Shown here in pieces: positions 32,858-40,807 of a stretch of DNA of 64,000 bases. The notes under the pieces were generated by a model that was given only the letters and a program-made list of their open reading frames with translations, did not search any database and was not told where the DNA came from. Each line of letters opens with the position of its first letter. Position 1 is the stretch's first letter. The DNA is taken from the NCBI RefSeq assembly GCF_008831075.1, contig NZ_WBJX01000002.1, positions 124,001 to 188,000 on the forward strand. The letters are read 5' to 3'. Origin of the DNA: Pseudoclavibacter terrae (GTDB taxonomy: Bacteria; Actinomycetota; Actinomycetes; Actinomycetales; Microbacteriaceae). The position numbers were made by a program, and so were the translations under genes.

Positions 32858-34578
32858 GCGATGGCCTCCGCGTACTCGGGGTGCGTCGCGAGCAGCTCGT
32901 CGTGGGTGCCTTCCGCGGCGAGCATCCCGTCGCGGAGCACGAGCACCCGGTCGGCCCGCACCAGCAGCTGCGGGTTGGAGGAGACGACCACGGTCGCTCT
33001 GCCTGCCGTCGCCGTGCGCATGCGCTCGCCGATGTGCTGCTCGGTGACGGCGTCGATCGCGCCCGTGGGCTCGTGGAGCACCAGCACGGGTGCCGGGGCG
33101 GCGAGGGCCCTGGCGAGAGCGAGGCGCTGCCGCTGCCCGCCGGAGAGCGTGCGGCCGGCGCCGCCGAGCGGGGTCCGGATGCCCTGGGGGAGCTGTTCGA
33201 GCACGTCGTCGAAGGCAGCCGCCGCGAGGGCGTCGCCCGGGGAGCTGGCTGCGCGCCCGATGCCGACGACGTTGGCCGCGACCGTGCCGGGCACGGTGTG
33301 CGCCGCATGCGGGGCGGCCGTCACGAGCTCGTGCAGGCGGTCGGCGTCGACCTCGTCGAGCGGGAGGCCGTGGACCTTGACGGTGCCGCGTGGCGGGTGG
33401 ATGCGCCCGCCCAGCAGCTCGACCAGCTCGGCCGCGTCGTGGGCTTCCGCGACGACGCCCACGATCTCGCCCCGCTCGACCGCGAAGTCGAGCCCACGGA
33501 GGTGGATCCCGGCGAGCCCGGCAACCGCGAGCGCGGGCGCGGGCGGGACGGTCGCTGCGGGTCCTGCCTGCTCGCCCGCTCGGGTGTCGCGCGCGTACGG
33601 CGCCTCCAGCAGCGACAGCACGCGCTTCGCGGAGGCGCCCGCCCGCGCCCAGACGGCGCCGACGTTCACGGCGAGCGCTTCCATCGGGCCCATGACGACC
33701 TGCACGACGCCGACGACGGTGATCAGCTGGCCGACGGTGATGGCGCCCTGGAAGGCGAGGAGCGCGGCGATGACGCCGATCGCGACGACGAAGATGCCGG
33801 TCGCCGTGCTCGAGACGGCGACGAACCATGCCTCGGCTCTGCGCGTCGCGATCGCGGCGACTCTGGCGCGCTCGCTGGCGTCCGCGTACGTGCGGGAGGC
33901 GCGGCCAGTGGCCCCGAGGGCGGTGAGCGTGCGGAAGCCGGCGATGGCGTTCGCCGCCAGCGACGCGGAGTCCGCGGTGAGCCGCTGCTGGTGCTCTGCC
34001 CTCGAGCGGAGGTGCCTGCCGAAGCGGTCGAGGAGCAGCAGGAACACGGGCCCGCCGAGGATCACGGCGAGGCCGAGCGGCCAGGCGATGCTGATCAGCA
34101 CTGCACCGGCGGCCACGACCGCCGCCAGCTCGGCGACCGGGTGCACGAAGAGGAGCCCGCCGAACGCGACGCGCTGCACATCCGAGCCGCCGATGCCGAG
34201 CAGCTCGCCGGTGGGCCGCTGCCGGTCGCCGAAGCCGCGCGGGTCGAGGGAGCGCTCGCTCACGCGCATGCGCAGCTCGTGGTGGGCGCGCTGGATGCCG
34301 TTGACGAGGAAGTACACGCCGGCCCGGTACGACCAGGCGAGGAGCACGAACACACCGACGAGCACCGCGGCCCAGACCGCGAGCTGCGGGAGGTCGCGGT
34401 CGACGATGCCACGGTCGATGACGAGCCCGACCACAACCGGCACCGCCACCTCGCACAGCTGGTGCGAGACGAACAGGGTGGTCGCGGGCACCAGCCAGCG
34501 CTTCACGCTCAGCGCGGTCTGCACGATGAGGCGGCGCGGCCCCGTCGTCTGAGCGGCTGCTGGCATTGCTGCTGGCAT
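32854..34578 (-). CDS. Heterodimeric ABC exporter subunit with degenerate P-loop but normal signature
   Basis: A 574-residue exporter half with a six-helix membrane domain (SVKRWLVPATTLFVSHQLCEVAVP onwards) and a nucleotide-binding domain in which the P-loop has been lost: GEIVGVVAEAHDAAELVELLGG, read in part as VVAEAHDAAEL, replaces GxxGxGKS. Walker B reads VLVLHEPTGAID (Asp to His), and the switch region is VVVSSNPQLL without His. The signature LSGGQRQRLALARAL is perfect. It thus cannot bind Mg-ATP productively itself but can complete the partner's site. ATG 34578 has AGGAGG seven bases upstream. First gene of the two-gene operon. Confidence 0.87.
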   Translation of the reverse strand: MPAAMPAAAQTTGPRRLIVQTALSVKRWLVPATTLFVSHQLCEVAVPVVVGLVIDRGIVDRDLPQLAVWAAVLVGVFVLLAWSYRAGVYFLVNGIQRAHHELRMRVSERSLDPRGFGDRQRPTGELLGIGGSDVQRVAFGGLLFVHPVAELAAVVAAGAVLISIAWPLGLAVILGGPVFLLLLDRFGRHLRSRAEHQQRLTADSASLAANAIAGFRTLTALGATGRASRTYADASERARVAAIATRRAEAWFVAVSSTATGIFVVAIGVIAALLAFQGAITVGQLITVVGVVQVVMGPMEALAVNVGAVWARAGASAKRVLSLLEAPYARDTRAGEQAGPAATVPPAPALAVAGLAGIHLRGLDFAVERGEIVGVVAEAHDAAELVELLGGRIHPPRGTVKVHGLPLDEVDADRLHELVTAAPHAAHTVPGTVAANVVGIGRAASSPGDALAAAAFDDVLEQLPQGIRTPLGGAGRTLSGGQRQRLALARALAAPAPVLVLHEPTGAIDAVTEQHIGERMRTATAGRATVVVSSNPQLLVRADRVLVLRDGMLAAEGTHDELLATHPEYAEAIA

Positions 34579-34743
34579 GCGGCGGCCTCCTGGCGGCTTC
34601 GGTCGGGGCGCTCCGGATGCGCGAAGCCGCAACGAGCGACGCCCGTGGTGAGGGCGACCTCCCCATTTTTCCCTACATTCGCGAATTCCGCCCCCTCCCC
34701 GCGGGCGTGCGACTGGATGAGGCGGTCGAGACGCCGCCCCCGC

Positions 34744-36111
34744 TCAGTCGAGCGAAAGCCACCCGCCGAGGTGGGCTGCCACGCTGACATCGCCGGGGAG
34801 CGGTCGAATCGTGTCGTCCGTCACCTGCTCGGTGCGCCAGCCCGCTGACTCGCCCCAGCGTTCCTCTCGGCGCAGCGCGCGTTCGGACCGCACGAGGACG
34901 TGCTCGCCGATGCGCACGGCGCCCAGGTCGGAGCTGCCGACGCTGGCCGCAGCGTCCTGGAGGGCCGTCGACGCGAGCCGGGCTGTCCCTGTGCCCGACA
35001 CAGCCTCAGCGCGGCCATCGAAGTGCACGGCGGTGTCGAGGTCGATGCGGACGCGGCCCCGCGGCGTCGGCCCCGCGGCAGACAGCACTCTCGGGTCCGC
35101 CGCGAACAGGGGATGCGTCCCGGCCGGGACGACGACGCTCGCGTGCGGCAGCTGCTCGAGCAGGGTGTCGACGCACACGAAGGCCGCGCCGTCGCTCGGC
35201 GCCGCATCCAGCACGACGACGACGTCGTGGGCCGCGCCGTGCAGGGCACGCGGGCGGGAGCCGGCCACGCCGATCTTCTGCGCCAGCAGCATCGTCTCTC
35301 GGTTCTTCTGCTCCTGCCGTCGGGCGTCTGCCGAGCTCCTGCCCGCCCAGTCCGGACCGTCGTGCCAGGCCACGGCGAGGGGCTCGTATGCCAGCACGGC
35401 GCCGGCTAGCCAGGCGCGGCTCGCCCAATCCCAGTCCTCACCGCCGTAGCCCAGGAAGTCCTCGTCGAAGCCGCCGGTCTCGTCGAAGAACCACCTGGTG
35501 CAGGAGAAGACGGCCCCGATGACGAACCGGTAGGAGCGGTCGTCAGCGTCGAGCAGGTTCCTCGACGCGCGGTAGGCGGAAGCCAGCCAGCTGGGCTCGG
35601 GGAGCTCCCGCGCCGGTCCCGCGGTCTCGACGGGCGCATCCGCATCCGCGCCGGTGAAGTCGGCGTGCCTGCGGTGACCCGCGACGACCGCTTCCGGCAG
35701 CAGCGAGGGAAGCGCCGCCATGCGTGCCACGTAGTCGGGTTCCGGGGACGTGTCGGCGTCCAGGAAGCACAGGATGTCGCCCGTCGCGGCCCTCGCACCC
35801 AGGTTGCGGGCGGACCCGGCCCGGAACCCGCGGTTCTCCTGGGCCAGCACGCGGACGCCGACCGGGACCGTCGGGGGCACGAGGGAGCCGTCATCGACGA
35901 CGATGACCTCCATGAGGTGCGCCGGATGCGTCTGCCTGGCGAGCGCCGCGATCGTGCGGTCGAGCTCGGCCTGCTGCTCGAAATGCGCGACGATGACCGA
36001 CACCGACCGCGGCGTCGCGGTTGTGGTCTCGCTCTGAGCGTCGACCAGATCCCACCGGTTGCCCGGAACCGTTCGTCCGAACGGCGGGAGCCTCGGAGCA
36101 CCGCGGGTCAC
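34744..36111 (-). CDS. Family 2 glycosyltransferase
   Basis: A 455-residue inverting glycosyltransferase. The GT-A fold is shown by VSVIVAHFEQQAELDRTIAALARQTH (core VIVAHFEQ), the nucleotide-sugar VIVVDDGS, and the DXD-type FLDADTSPEPDYV; GGFDEDFLGYGGEDWDWASRAWL carries the acceptor-side EDWD motif seen in many GT2 polysaccharide enzymes. The last 130 residues form an extra domain with alternating beta-like stretches (VRIDLDTAVHFDGRAE, AVRIGEHVLVRSERAL). The start is GTG 36111, which overlaps the stop of the preceding gene (GTGA); residues encoded further upstream are noise. Third gene of the WcbI-GT-GT2 operon; likely role in cell-surface glycan assembly. Confidence 0.85.
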   Translation of the reverse strand: MTRGAPRLPPFGRTVPGNRWDLVDAQSETTTATPRSVSVIVAHFEQQAELDRTIAALARQTHPAHLMEVIVVDDGSLVPPTVPVGVRVLAQENRGFRAGSARNLGARAATGDILCFLDADTSPEPDYVARMAALPSLLPEAVVAGHRRHADFTGADADAPVETAGPARELPEPSWLASAYRASRNLLDADDRSYRFVIGAVFSCTRWFFDETGGFDEDFLGYGGEDWDWASRAWLAGAVLAYEPLAVAWHDGPDWAGRSSADARRQEQKNRETMLLAQKIGVAGSRPRALHGAAHDVVVVLDAAPSDGAAFVCVDTLLEQLPHASVVVPAGTHPLFAADPRVLSAAGPTPRGRVRIDLDTAVHFDGRAEAVSGTGTARLASTALQDAAASVGSSDLGAVRIGEHVLVRSERALRREERWGESAGWRTEQVTDDTIRPLPGDVSVAAHLGGWLSLD

Positions 36112-37085
36112 AGCGCCGCCCACCAGCTGAGGTAGGCGCGGGCGATCTCGTCGATGCTCGGGGAGGTCGACGTCCCGTCGTCGAGCCACGTCGACTCGGG
36201 CCGCAGGAGCGCGAGCTGCAGCGCCGTCGCGAGCTCACCGGAGCGAACGAGATGCATGGTCTCTGGCCGGATGGCGTCCATCTCACGGAAGTAGTCGGAG
36301 TCCACGGTCAACGGCCTGCGGCCCGCGGAGAGCCAGTCGGTGAGGGAACCGGAGGCTGAGACGTGCTGGTGGGCGATGATCGGGACGGCCACGCTGCGGC
36401 TGCGCTCGAGGCGCTCCTCGGGTGAGAGGAAGCCGGTGCTCGAGAACTCCACGCCAAGCCCGCGCGCGTACCGCTCCAGATCCGCGAGCTCCTGCTCGTG
36501 CCCCGCGGACGCGCATCCCAGCGCGACGACGCGCGGCCGCCGCTCGCTCGGAATGGCGGCGACCGCGTTGACGACCTCGAGGTGCCCCTTGCCCGGGTAG
36601 TAGAAGCCGAGCACGGCGACCTCGTCGGTGGGGAGCCACTCGTCGGGCCGCGGCTGGGGTGGCTGCGCGGGGAGCGGCACGACGTGCACCTGCACGCGGC
36701 TGCCGAGGGCGGCCTCGAGGAGGCGCTGCTCGTGCGTGCTGTTGACGACGGTGCCGGCTGCTGCCGCGACGACTCGGCGATAGCACTCGGAGCGGCGGGG
36801 GAAGCCCTTCGCTCCGTCAGAAGCCTGCGGCACATCGTGGAGCGTGACGCTCACGGGTCCCCGCGCGGCGAGACGCTCGAACCGCTCGGCCGCCCGCTCG
36901 GGCGTGCTGCCCCAGAGGCGGTCGGTGAAGTGGACGTGCGCGAGCTGCGACGAGACGAGCCCGTGCGCGCTGCGGTAGGTCACGGCTGAGTCGAGCTTCG
37001 CGACGGCCGTCGCCACGGCGCGGGCGTACTGGTCGACACCGTGGGTCTCGTCGTCGCGGTGCAGCAGGAGCGGAGGGGCGTTCAC
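36108..37085 (-). CDS. Glycosyltransferase family 1/4-type protein
   Basis: A 325-residue protein with GT-B-like features. The N-terminal half has LLLHRDDETHGVDQYARAVAT and LAHVHFTDRLWGSTPERAAERF, and the second half has AVLGFYYPGKGHLEVVNAV (core FYYPGKGHLEVV) and SVAVPIIAHQHVSASGSLTDWLSAGRRPLT, matching the donor-binding domain (PGKG-E and ASGSLTDWL positions) of retaining group 1 transferases. The start is GTG 37085, overlapping the upstream stop by GTGA. It is therefore co-translated with WcbI and the GT2 enzyme. Shorter than typical (about 370), mainly from a short N-terminal domain. Confidence 0.75.
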   Translation of the reverse strand: MNAPPLLLHRDDETHGVDQYARAVATAVAKLDSAVTYRSAHGLVSSQLAHVHFTDRLWGSTPERAAERFERLAARGPVSVTLHDVPQASDGAKGFPRRSECYRRVVAAAAGTVVNSTHEQRLLEAALGSRVQVHVVPLPAQPPQPRPDEWLPTDEVAVLGFYYPGKGHLEVVNAVAAIPSERRPRVVALGCASAGHEQELADLERYARGLGVEFSSTGFLSPEERLERSRSVAVPIIAHQHVSASGSLTDWLSAGRRPLTVDSDYFREMDAIRPETMHLVRSGELATALQLALLRPESTWLDDGTSTSPSIDEIARAYLSWWAAL

Positions 37086-37999
37086 GCGGCCCTCAACGTC
37101 TCGATCGTCGCACCGTGTCTCGCGAATCCGGCGGCAACGGCGTCGGGATGCTCGGCGTACCACTCGAGGTGCGCGGCCCGGATGCGGTCGGCGTCGATCG
37201 GCTCGCCGTCGCGTGTCCACGACTCGGTCGGCTCCGCGTCGAGGCCCCAGGCGTCGATGACCGCCTGCTCGCGCGGCGCGTGGATCGAGTTCAGGATCTC
37301 CCGGTCGAGCGTGAGCTCCCGCTCCGGGAGGCCGAGGCGGTCGCGGACGCGCTCCGCGGTCGCGAGCCAGATGGGGTTTCCCGGGTGGTTGATCGTGCGA
37401 GCCTGCGCGAACGAGGGGCGGGCGAAGAGCTCGGAGACGCGCACGGTGCCGTGTCGGTCCTCGCGTTCCCGCAGCTGCACGATCGAGTCGGCGCCGACCG
37501 CCCTGATCGCGGTGCGCGACGGCGACTGGGGCAGCGCATCCAGACCCGCGGCCTCTGCGAGGGTGCGGAGGTCGTGGTAGGGGACCAGGGGAGGGACGAG
37601 CGAGGTGTCGGACGGTGGCCGGACGATCGCCTGGAACGGGTACAGCCCCGCGAACCTGATGACGGGGAACAGGGCGGTGCGTGCACCAGCCCGCAGTCGG
37701 GTGGTGAGCTGCTTCGTGCCGACGGGCAGCCCACGGTAGTCGTCGCGCACGGGCTGCGCGACGAGGAAGCTGGCGCGGGCGAGCCACGCCTCCAGGTGCG
37801 GCAGGTCGGCAGGCTCGAGCTCGTGCACGGGCGGTGTGCGGATGAAGCGCACGTCATCGCCGAGGGCGAGGCGCAGCGACTCCGCCTGGCAGTTGCCGAT
37901 CGTGAGACCGATGGGTCGGTCGTCGCCCGCAGGGTCCGGGGCGCCTCCCGACGTGAAGAAGTCTGCGTAGTGCGTGAGGCGTGCGGTGGCGTGCGTCAT
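37082..37999 (-). CDS. WcbI-type polysaccharide biosynthesis protein
   Basis: A 305-residue protein of the WcbI family, known from capsule loci, where the fold resembles SGNH-hydrolase/acetyltransferases. The hallmark is GLTIGNCQAESLRLAL (G35-N36-C37-Q38), followed by ELEPADLPHLEAWLARASFLVAQPVRDDYRGLPVGTKQL, with core PVRDDYRGLPVGT. It probably acetylates or otherwise modifies a surface glycan. The start at 37999 is the first ATG after a long alternative open frame that contains only noise. First gene of the three-gene operon with GTGA stop/start overlaps, immediately upstream of two glycosyltransferases, supporting a role in glycan decoration. Confidence 0.82.
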   Translation of the reverse strand: MTHATARLTHYADFFTSGGAPDPAGDDRPIGLTIGNCQAESLRLALGDDVRFIRTPPVHELEPADLPHLEAWLARASFLVAQPVRDDYRGLPVGTKQLTTRLRAGARTALFPVIRFAGLYPFQAIVRPPSDTSLVPPLVPYHDLRTLAEAAGLDALPQSPSRTAIRAVGADSIVQLREREDRHGTVRVSELFARPSFAQARTINHPGNPIWLATAERVRDRLGLPERELTLDREILNSIHAPREQAVIDAWGLDAEPTESWTRDGEPIDADRIRAAHLEWYAEHPDAVAAGFARHGATIETLRAA

Positions 38000-38043
38000 C
38001 GAGGGGAGAGATCTCCGAACCTGCCGAGGTGGGTGGGGGCGAG

Positions 38044-39060
38044 TTATCTTAGCTCCCGCGCGACCTGGCGCAGTGCGGGGTTGAGTTCCGGGTGCACGAA
38101 GTGGTAGCCGGCCTCCGTGAGCCGCTGCGGTGTGACCCATCTGCTCTTCAAGACGAGCTCGGGCTCGGTGCGCAGCACGGCCATCGCGGGCTCGAGCATC
38201 CACCGCCAGGACGGCAGCCCGAACGGGGCACGCACGACGCCGCGGATGCTTGCCATGAGCGTTCGATTGTCGCTCGGGTTGGGGCTGCTCACGTTGATGG
38301 CACCGTCGAGGTCGTCCCGCTCGATCAGGAACCTGACGGCGCCGATCACGTCGTCGACGTGCACCCAGCTGAACTTCTGACGGCCCCGCGTTCGGTACTG
38401 CGGGGCGCGCCCGTCGCCGCTCGGTGCGGGACCGATGCCGCGGTAGCGCCGGTGGTTCGGGGCCCAGCCGTCGATGTTCGGGCCGCCGAGGCCCAGGCGC
38501 GCCAGCGTGAAGAGGGTGCTCGCGGCTGGGCCGTCGCCGAGCACGATGGCCATGCGCAGCGCGACGCGACGCGTCTTCGGGAGGGTGCCCTCGAAGAACG
38601 CACGTTCCCAGTTGCGGGCCACGTCGACGGAGAAGCCCTGCCCGAGCTCGCCCTCGGACTCCGTGTTCGGCCGGTCGGTCGCGTGGCGGTAGATGGTTGC
38701 GGTGGAGGCGTTGAACCACACTCGCGGCGGGTTCGGCACGGCTGCGACCGCGCGCCGCAGCTCGGCTGTCGTCTCCACGCGGGAGCGCAGGATCTCGTTC
38801 CGGTTCGCGTCGTTGTACCGGCAGTTGACGGACTTGCCGGCGAGATTGATGAGCACCTCGGCGCCGTCGATGGCGTTCTGGATGGCGTCTGCATCACCCC
38901 ATCGGACGGTCTCGCGCCTGCCGATGCGGACGACCTCCCAGCCTTCGCCCTCGAAGTCGGACGCGAGCGCTCGCCCGACGAATCCGCTCGCCCCGGCGAT
39001 GACGACGCGGCGCGCGTGCGGTCGCTCTTGCCCGCGGCTGGCGTGGTTGTGCTGTTCCAT
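38044..39060 (-). CDS. TIGR01777 family (NAD-binding) epimerase
   Basis: A 338-residue short-chain-dehydrogenase-like protein. The Rossmann motif is VVIAGASGFVGRALASDFE (residues 19-37); AEVLINLAGKSVNCRYND is the TIGR01777 signature (core NLAGKSVNCRY), as are WFNASTATIYRH and KFSWVHVDDVIGAVRFLI. The C-terminus DUF1731-like GVVRAPFGLPSWRWMLEP is typical. Function in the family is uncharacterised; YfcH in E. coli belongs here. Divergent from the TetR gene with a 26-base gap; the promoter palindrome there could control both. No substrate prediction is possible. Confidence 0.85.
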   Translation of the reverse strand: MEQHNHASRGQERPHARRVVIAGASGFVGRALASDFEGEGWEVVRIGRRETVRWGDADAIQNAIDGAEVLINLAGKSVNCRYNDANRNEILRSRVETTAELRRAVAAVPNPPRVWFNASTATIYRHATDRPNTESEGELGQGFSVDVARNWERAFFEGTLPKTRRVALRMAIVLGDGPAASTLFTLARLGLGGPNIDGWAPNHRRYRGIGPAPSGDGRAPQYRTRGRQKFSWVHVDDVIGAVRFLIERDDLDGAINVSSPNPSDNRTLMASIRGVVRAPFGLPSWRWMLEPAMAVLRTEPELVLKSRWVTPQRLTEAGYHFVHPELNPALRQVARELR

Positions 39061-39074
39061 GAGGCTGAGTGTAG

Positions 39075-39094
39075 TACTTTCTGAACATGTTCAG
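39075..39094 (+). promoter_or_regulatory. Leaderless TetR promoter with perfect operator palindrome over the start codon
   Basis: TACTTT (39075-39080) is a TANNNT -10 box lying six bases before the ATG at 39087, so the transcript probably starts at the start codon. The start codon is at the centre of CTGAACATGTTCAG (39081-39094), a 14-base perfect palindrome. A TetR protein bound here would block its own promoter and the divergent epimerase gene, whose start is only 26 bases away. The -35 element is weak by eye. Confidence 0.6.
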
Positions 39095-39830
39095 TTTTGA
39101 GCCCGGTGGCCACAGCGACGACTCGGACGGCCCCGACGGCGAGGCACCCCGAGGAGAGCGAGGACCAGCGCTGCCGTCCACCAAGCGGGAGCGCACCCGA
39201 GCGCTCATCCGCGACGTCGCTCTCCGCTCCTTCCGCGAGCGCGGCTACGACGCGACGACCATTCGTCGCATCGCCGAAGAGGCCGGCGTGTCGGTCGGCA
39301 CCACCAACTACCACTTCGCGACCAAGAACCACCTCGTGCAGGAGCTGTACCTCGACGTCCAGGAATCGCACGCAGACGCTGCGATCGGGCAGCTGGAGGG
39401 CGTCCGCGAGCTCACCGAACGGCTCGCGATCGTCTACCGCACCGGCCTGGAGCAGCTCGAGCCCTACCATCCGCACGCACCGGAGTTCCTCGCCGCCGCG
39501 GTCTCGCCCCGCTCACCCATCAACCCGCTCTCCGAGGAGTCCGCGCCCGCGCTCGCGGTGATCCGTGGACTCTTCGAACGCGCCGTCGACGGCGCCAAGT
39601 CGCCGCTCCCCGACGAGTTCAAGGCCGGCCTCCCGCAGGTGCTGGTGCTGAGCCACCTGCTGCTGGCGCTCCTCTGGGTCTACGACTCGTCACCGGGGCG
39701 CGAGCGCACGCACCGCATCCTCGACCGTGCCCTCAACCTGCTGCGCATGACGCTGCCGCTCACGCGCATCCCCGTCGTTCGGGCCCCGCTGCGGGAGCTG
39801 CTCGCGCTCGCGGGGGAGGTGCGCGCCTGA
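39087..39830 (+). CDS. TetR/AcrR family transcriptional regulator
   Basis: A 247-residue regulator with an N-terminal helix-turn-helix TIRRIAEEAGVSVGTTNYHFATKNHLVQELY (core AGVSVGTTNYHFATK) after a 30-residue acidic, flexible start (GGHSDDSDGPDGEAPRG). The rest is an all-helical ligand domain. The start codon lies inside a perfect palindrome, so autoregulation is probable. It overlaps the DUF4166 gene by one base (TGATG) and is divergent from the TIGR01777 gene. TetR, DUF4166 and TIGR01777 proteins often occur together, probably acting on lipid or membrane-related substrates, but no ligand can be named. Confidence 0.87.
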   Translation: MFSFEPGGHSDDSDGPDGEAPRGERGPALPSTKRERTRALIRDVALRSFRERGYDATTIRRIAEEAGVSVGTTNYHFATKNHLVQELYLDVQESHADAAIGQLEGVRELTERLAIVYRTGLEQLEPYHPHAPEFLAAAVSPRSPINPLSEESAPALAVIRGLFERAVDGAKSPLPDEFKAGLPQVLVLSHLLLALLWVYDSSPGRERTHRILDRALNLLRMTLPLTRIPVVRAPLRELLALAGEVRA

Positions 39831-40759
39831 TGCGGCCCTCCCTGTCCGGACGCAGCGCGGCCCTGTCTGGACGCAGCGCGGCCCTGTCTGGACGCAGCGC
39901 GGCCGACGAGAACGACGCCAAGCCGCTGCAGTCGGTCTACGAGCAGATCCTCGGGCCGCGGATCGAACTCCTCCACCCGCAGCTGCGCCGCTACTTCGGC
40001 CCCATCCCCGCGGGGCACGAGGGACGGGGCAGTGGGGTCTACTCGTGGGCGGGAGGCCGGCACTCGATGCTGCGGCCTGTCCTCGCCTGGCTCGCCTGGC
40101 GGCATGTCCTGTTCCCCGAGCGCGGCCGCAACGTGCCCTTCACCATCCGCAACCGGCCGGAGGGTGACGGCGCGCTCTCCGCCAGGCGCGAGTTCACGTT
40201 CCCGCTCGTCACCCGCGTCATGGAGGACACCATGAGGGTCGTCCCCGGGGCGGGCGGCAAGCCGCGGCTCGTCGACCGGCTCGGGCGCCGAAGGGGGCTC
40301 GAGGTCGAGCTCGAAGTCAGCGTGCACGAGGGCGCCCTGCGGATGCGCTCGACGCGCCTGTGGCTGCGGATGCGGGTCCCGGGCGCCCCCAGATCGCTGT
40401 GGCCGGCGGGTGTGAAGGTCGCGCCGCTCGGGGATGTCACTGGCGCAGAAGTGCCTGCCCGGGACGTGCCAGCTGCCACCGCTGCCACCGTGAGCACCGC
40501 AGCTGTGCCCGCCGGGAGCGTGACCTCCAGGAGCATCGAGCCGCGCGGAGCGGTGCTACGCCTGCCGCTGCCCCGGGTCGTCACGATGACGCTCGACGAA
40601 CGGGCGCACCCCGACGGCAGCGGGCGCCAGTGCGTCGACGTGCGCCTGCGGTCGCCGATCATCGGCGATGTGTTCCGCTACGTGGGCGAGTTCGAGTACG
40701 CCGTCGTGCCCGCGAGCGAGCCTGACACGACCGGCGGATTCTCGGGCGCGAACGCGTAG
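39830..40759 (+). CDS. DUF4166 domain-containing protein with N-terminal heptapeptide repeat
   Basis: A 309-residue protein with DUF4166 (about residues 35-305): QSVYEQILGPRIELLHPQLRRYFG, GSGVYSWAGGRHSMLRPVLAWLAWR and NVPFTIRNRPEGDG (conserved core GVYSWAG). The first 30 residues contain three exact copies of LSGRSAA, encoded by three 21-base DNA repeats (39842-39862, 39863-39883, 39884-39904). A second low-complexity Ala/Thr/Val insertion occurs at about residues 205-230. Translation is coupled to the TetR gene by TGATG. The family's function is unknown; it co-occurs with TIGR01777. A start after the repeats cannot be excluded, but none has a ribosome site. Confidence 0.75.
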   Translation: MRPSLSGRSAALSGRSAALSGRSAADENDAKPLQSVYEQILGPRIELLHPQLRRYFGPIPAGHEGRGSGVYSWAGGRHSMLRPVLAWLAWRHVLFPERGRNVPFTIRNRPEGDGALSARREFTFPLVTRVMEDTMRVVPGAGGKPRLVDRLGRRRGLEVELEVSVHEGALRMRSTRLWLRMRVPGAPRSLWPAGVKVAPLGDVTGAEVPARDVPAATAATVSTAAVPAGSVTSRSIEPRGAVLRLPLPRVVTMTLDERAHPDGSGRQCVDVRLRSPIIGDVFRYVGEFEYAVVPASEPDTTGGFSGANA

Positions 40760-40807
40760 TCTCGCGCCGGAACAGCCCAACCGCGGAAGCAAGCACCCGG
40801 AGGTCAC

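Noticed and set aside
32858-34666. Possible fusion of the two ABC exporter subunits into one 1229-residue protein
   Set aside because: The continuous frame from 34666 lies in the wrong frame across the upstream subunit. Two properly overlapping subunits with separate ribosome sites explain the region better.
39842-39904. Tandem 21-base repeats as a possible CRISPR array
   Set aside because: There are no spacers; the copies are directly adjacent and in frame within the DUF4166 gene. No cas genes are present in the window.
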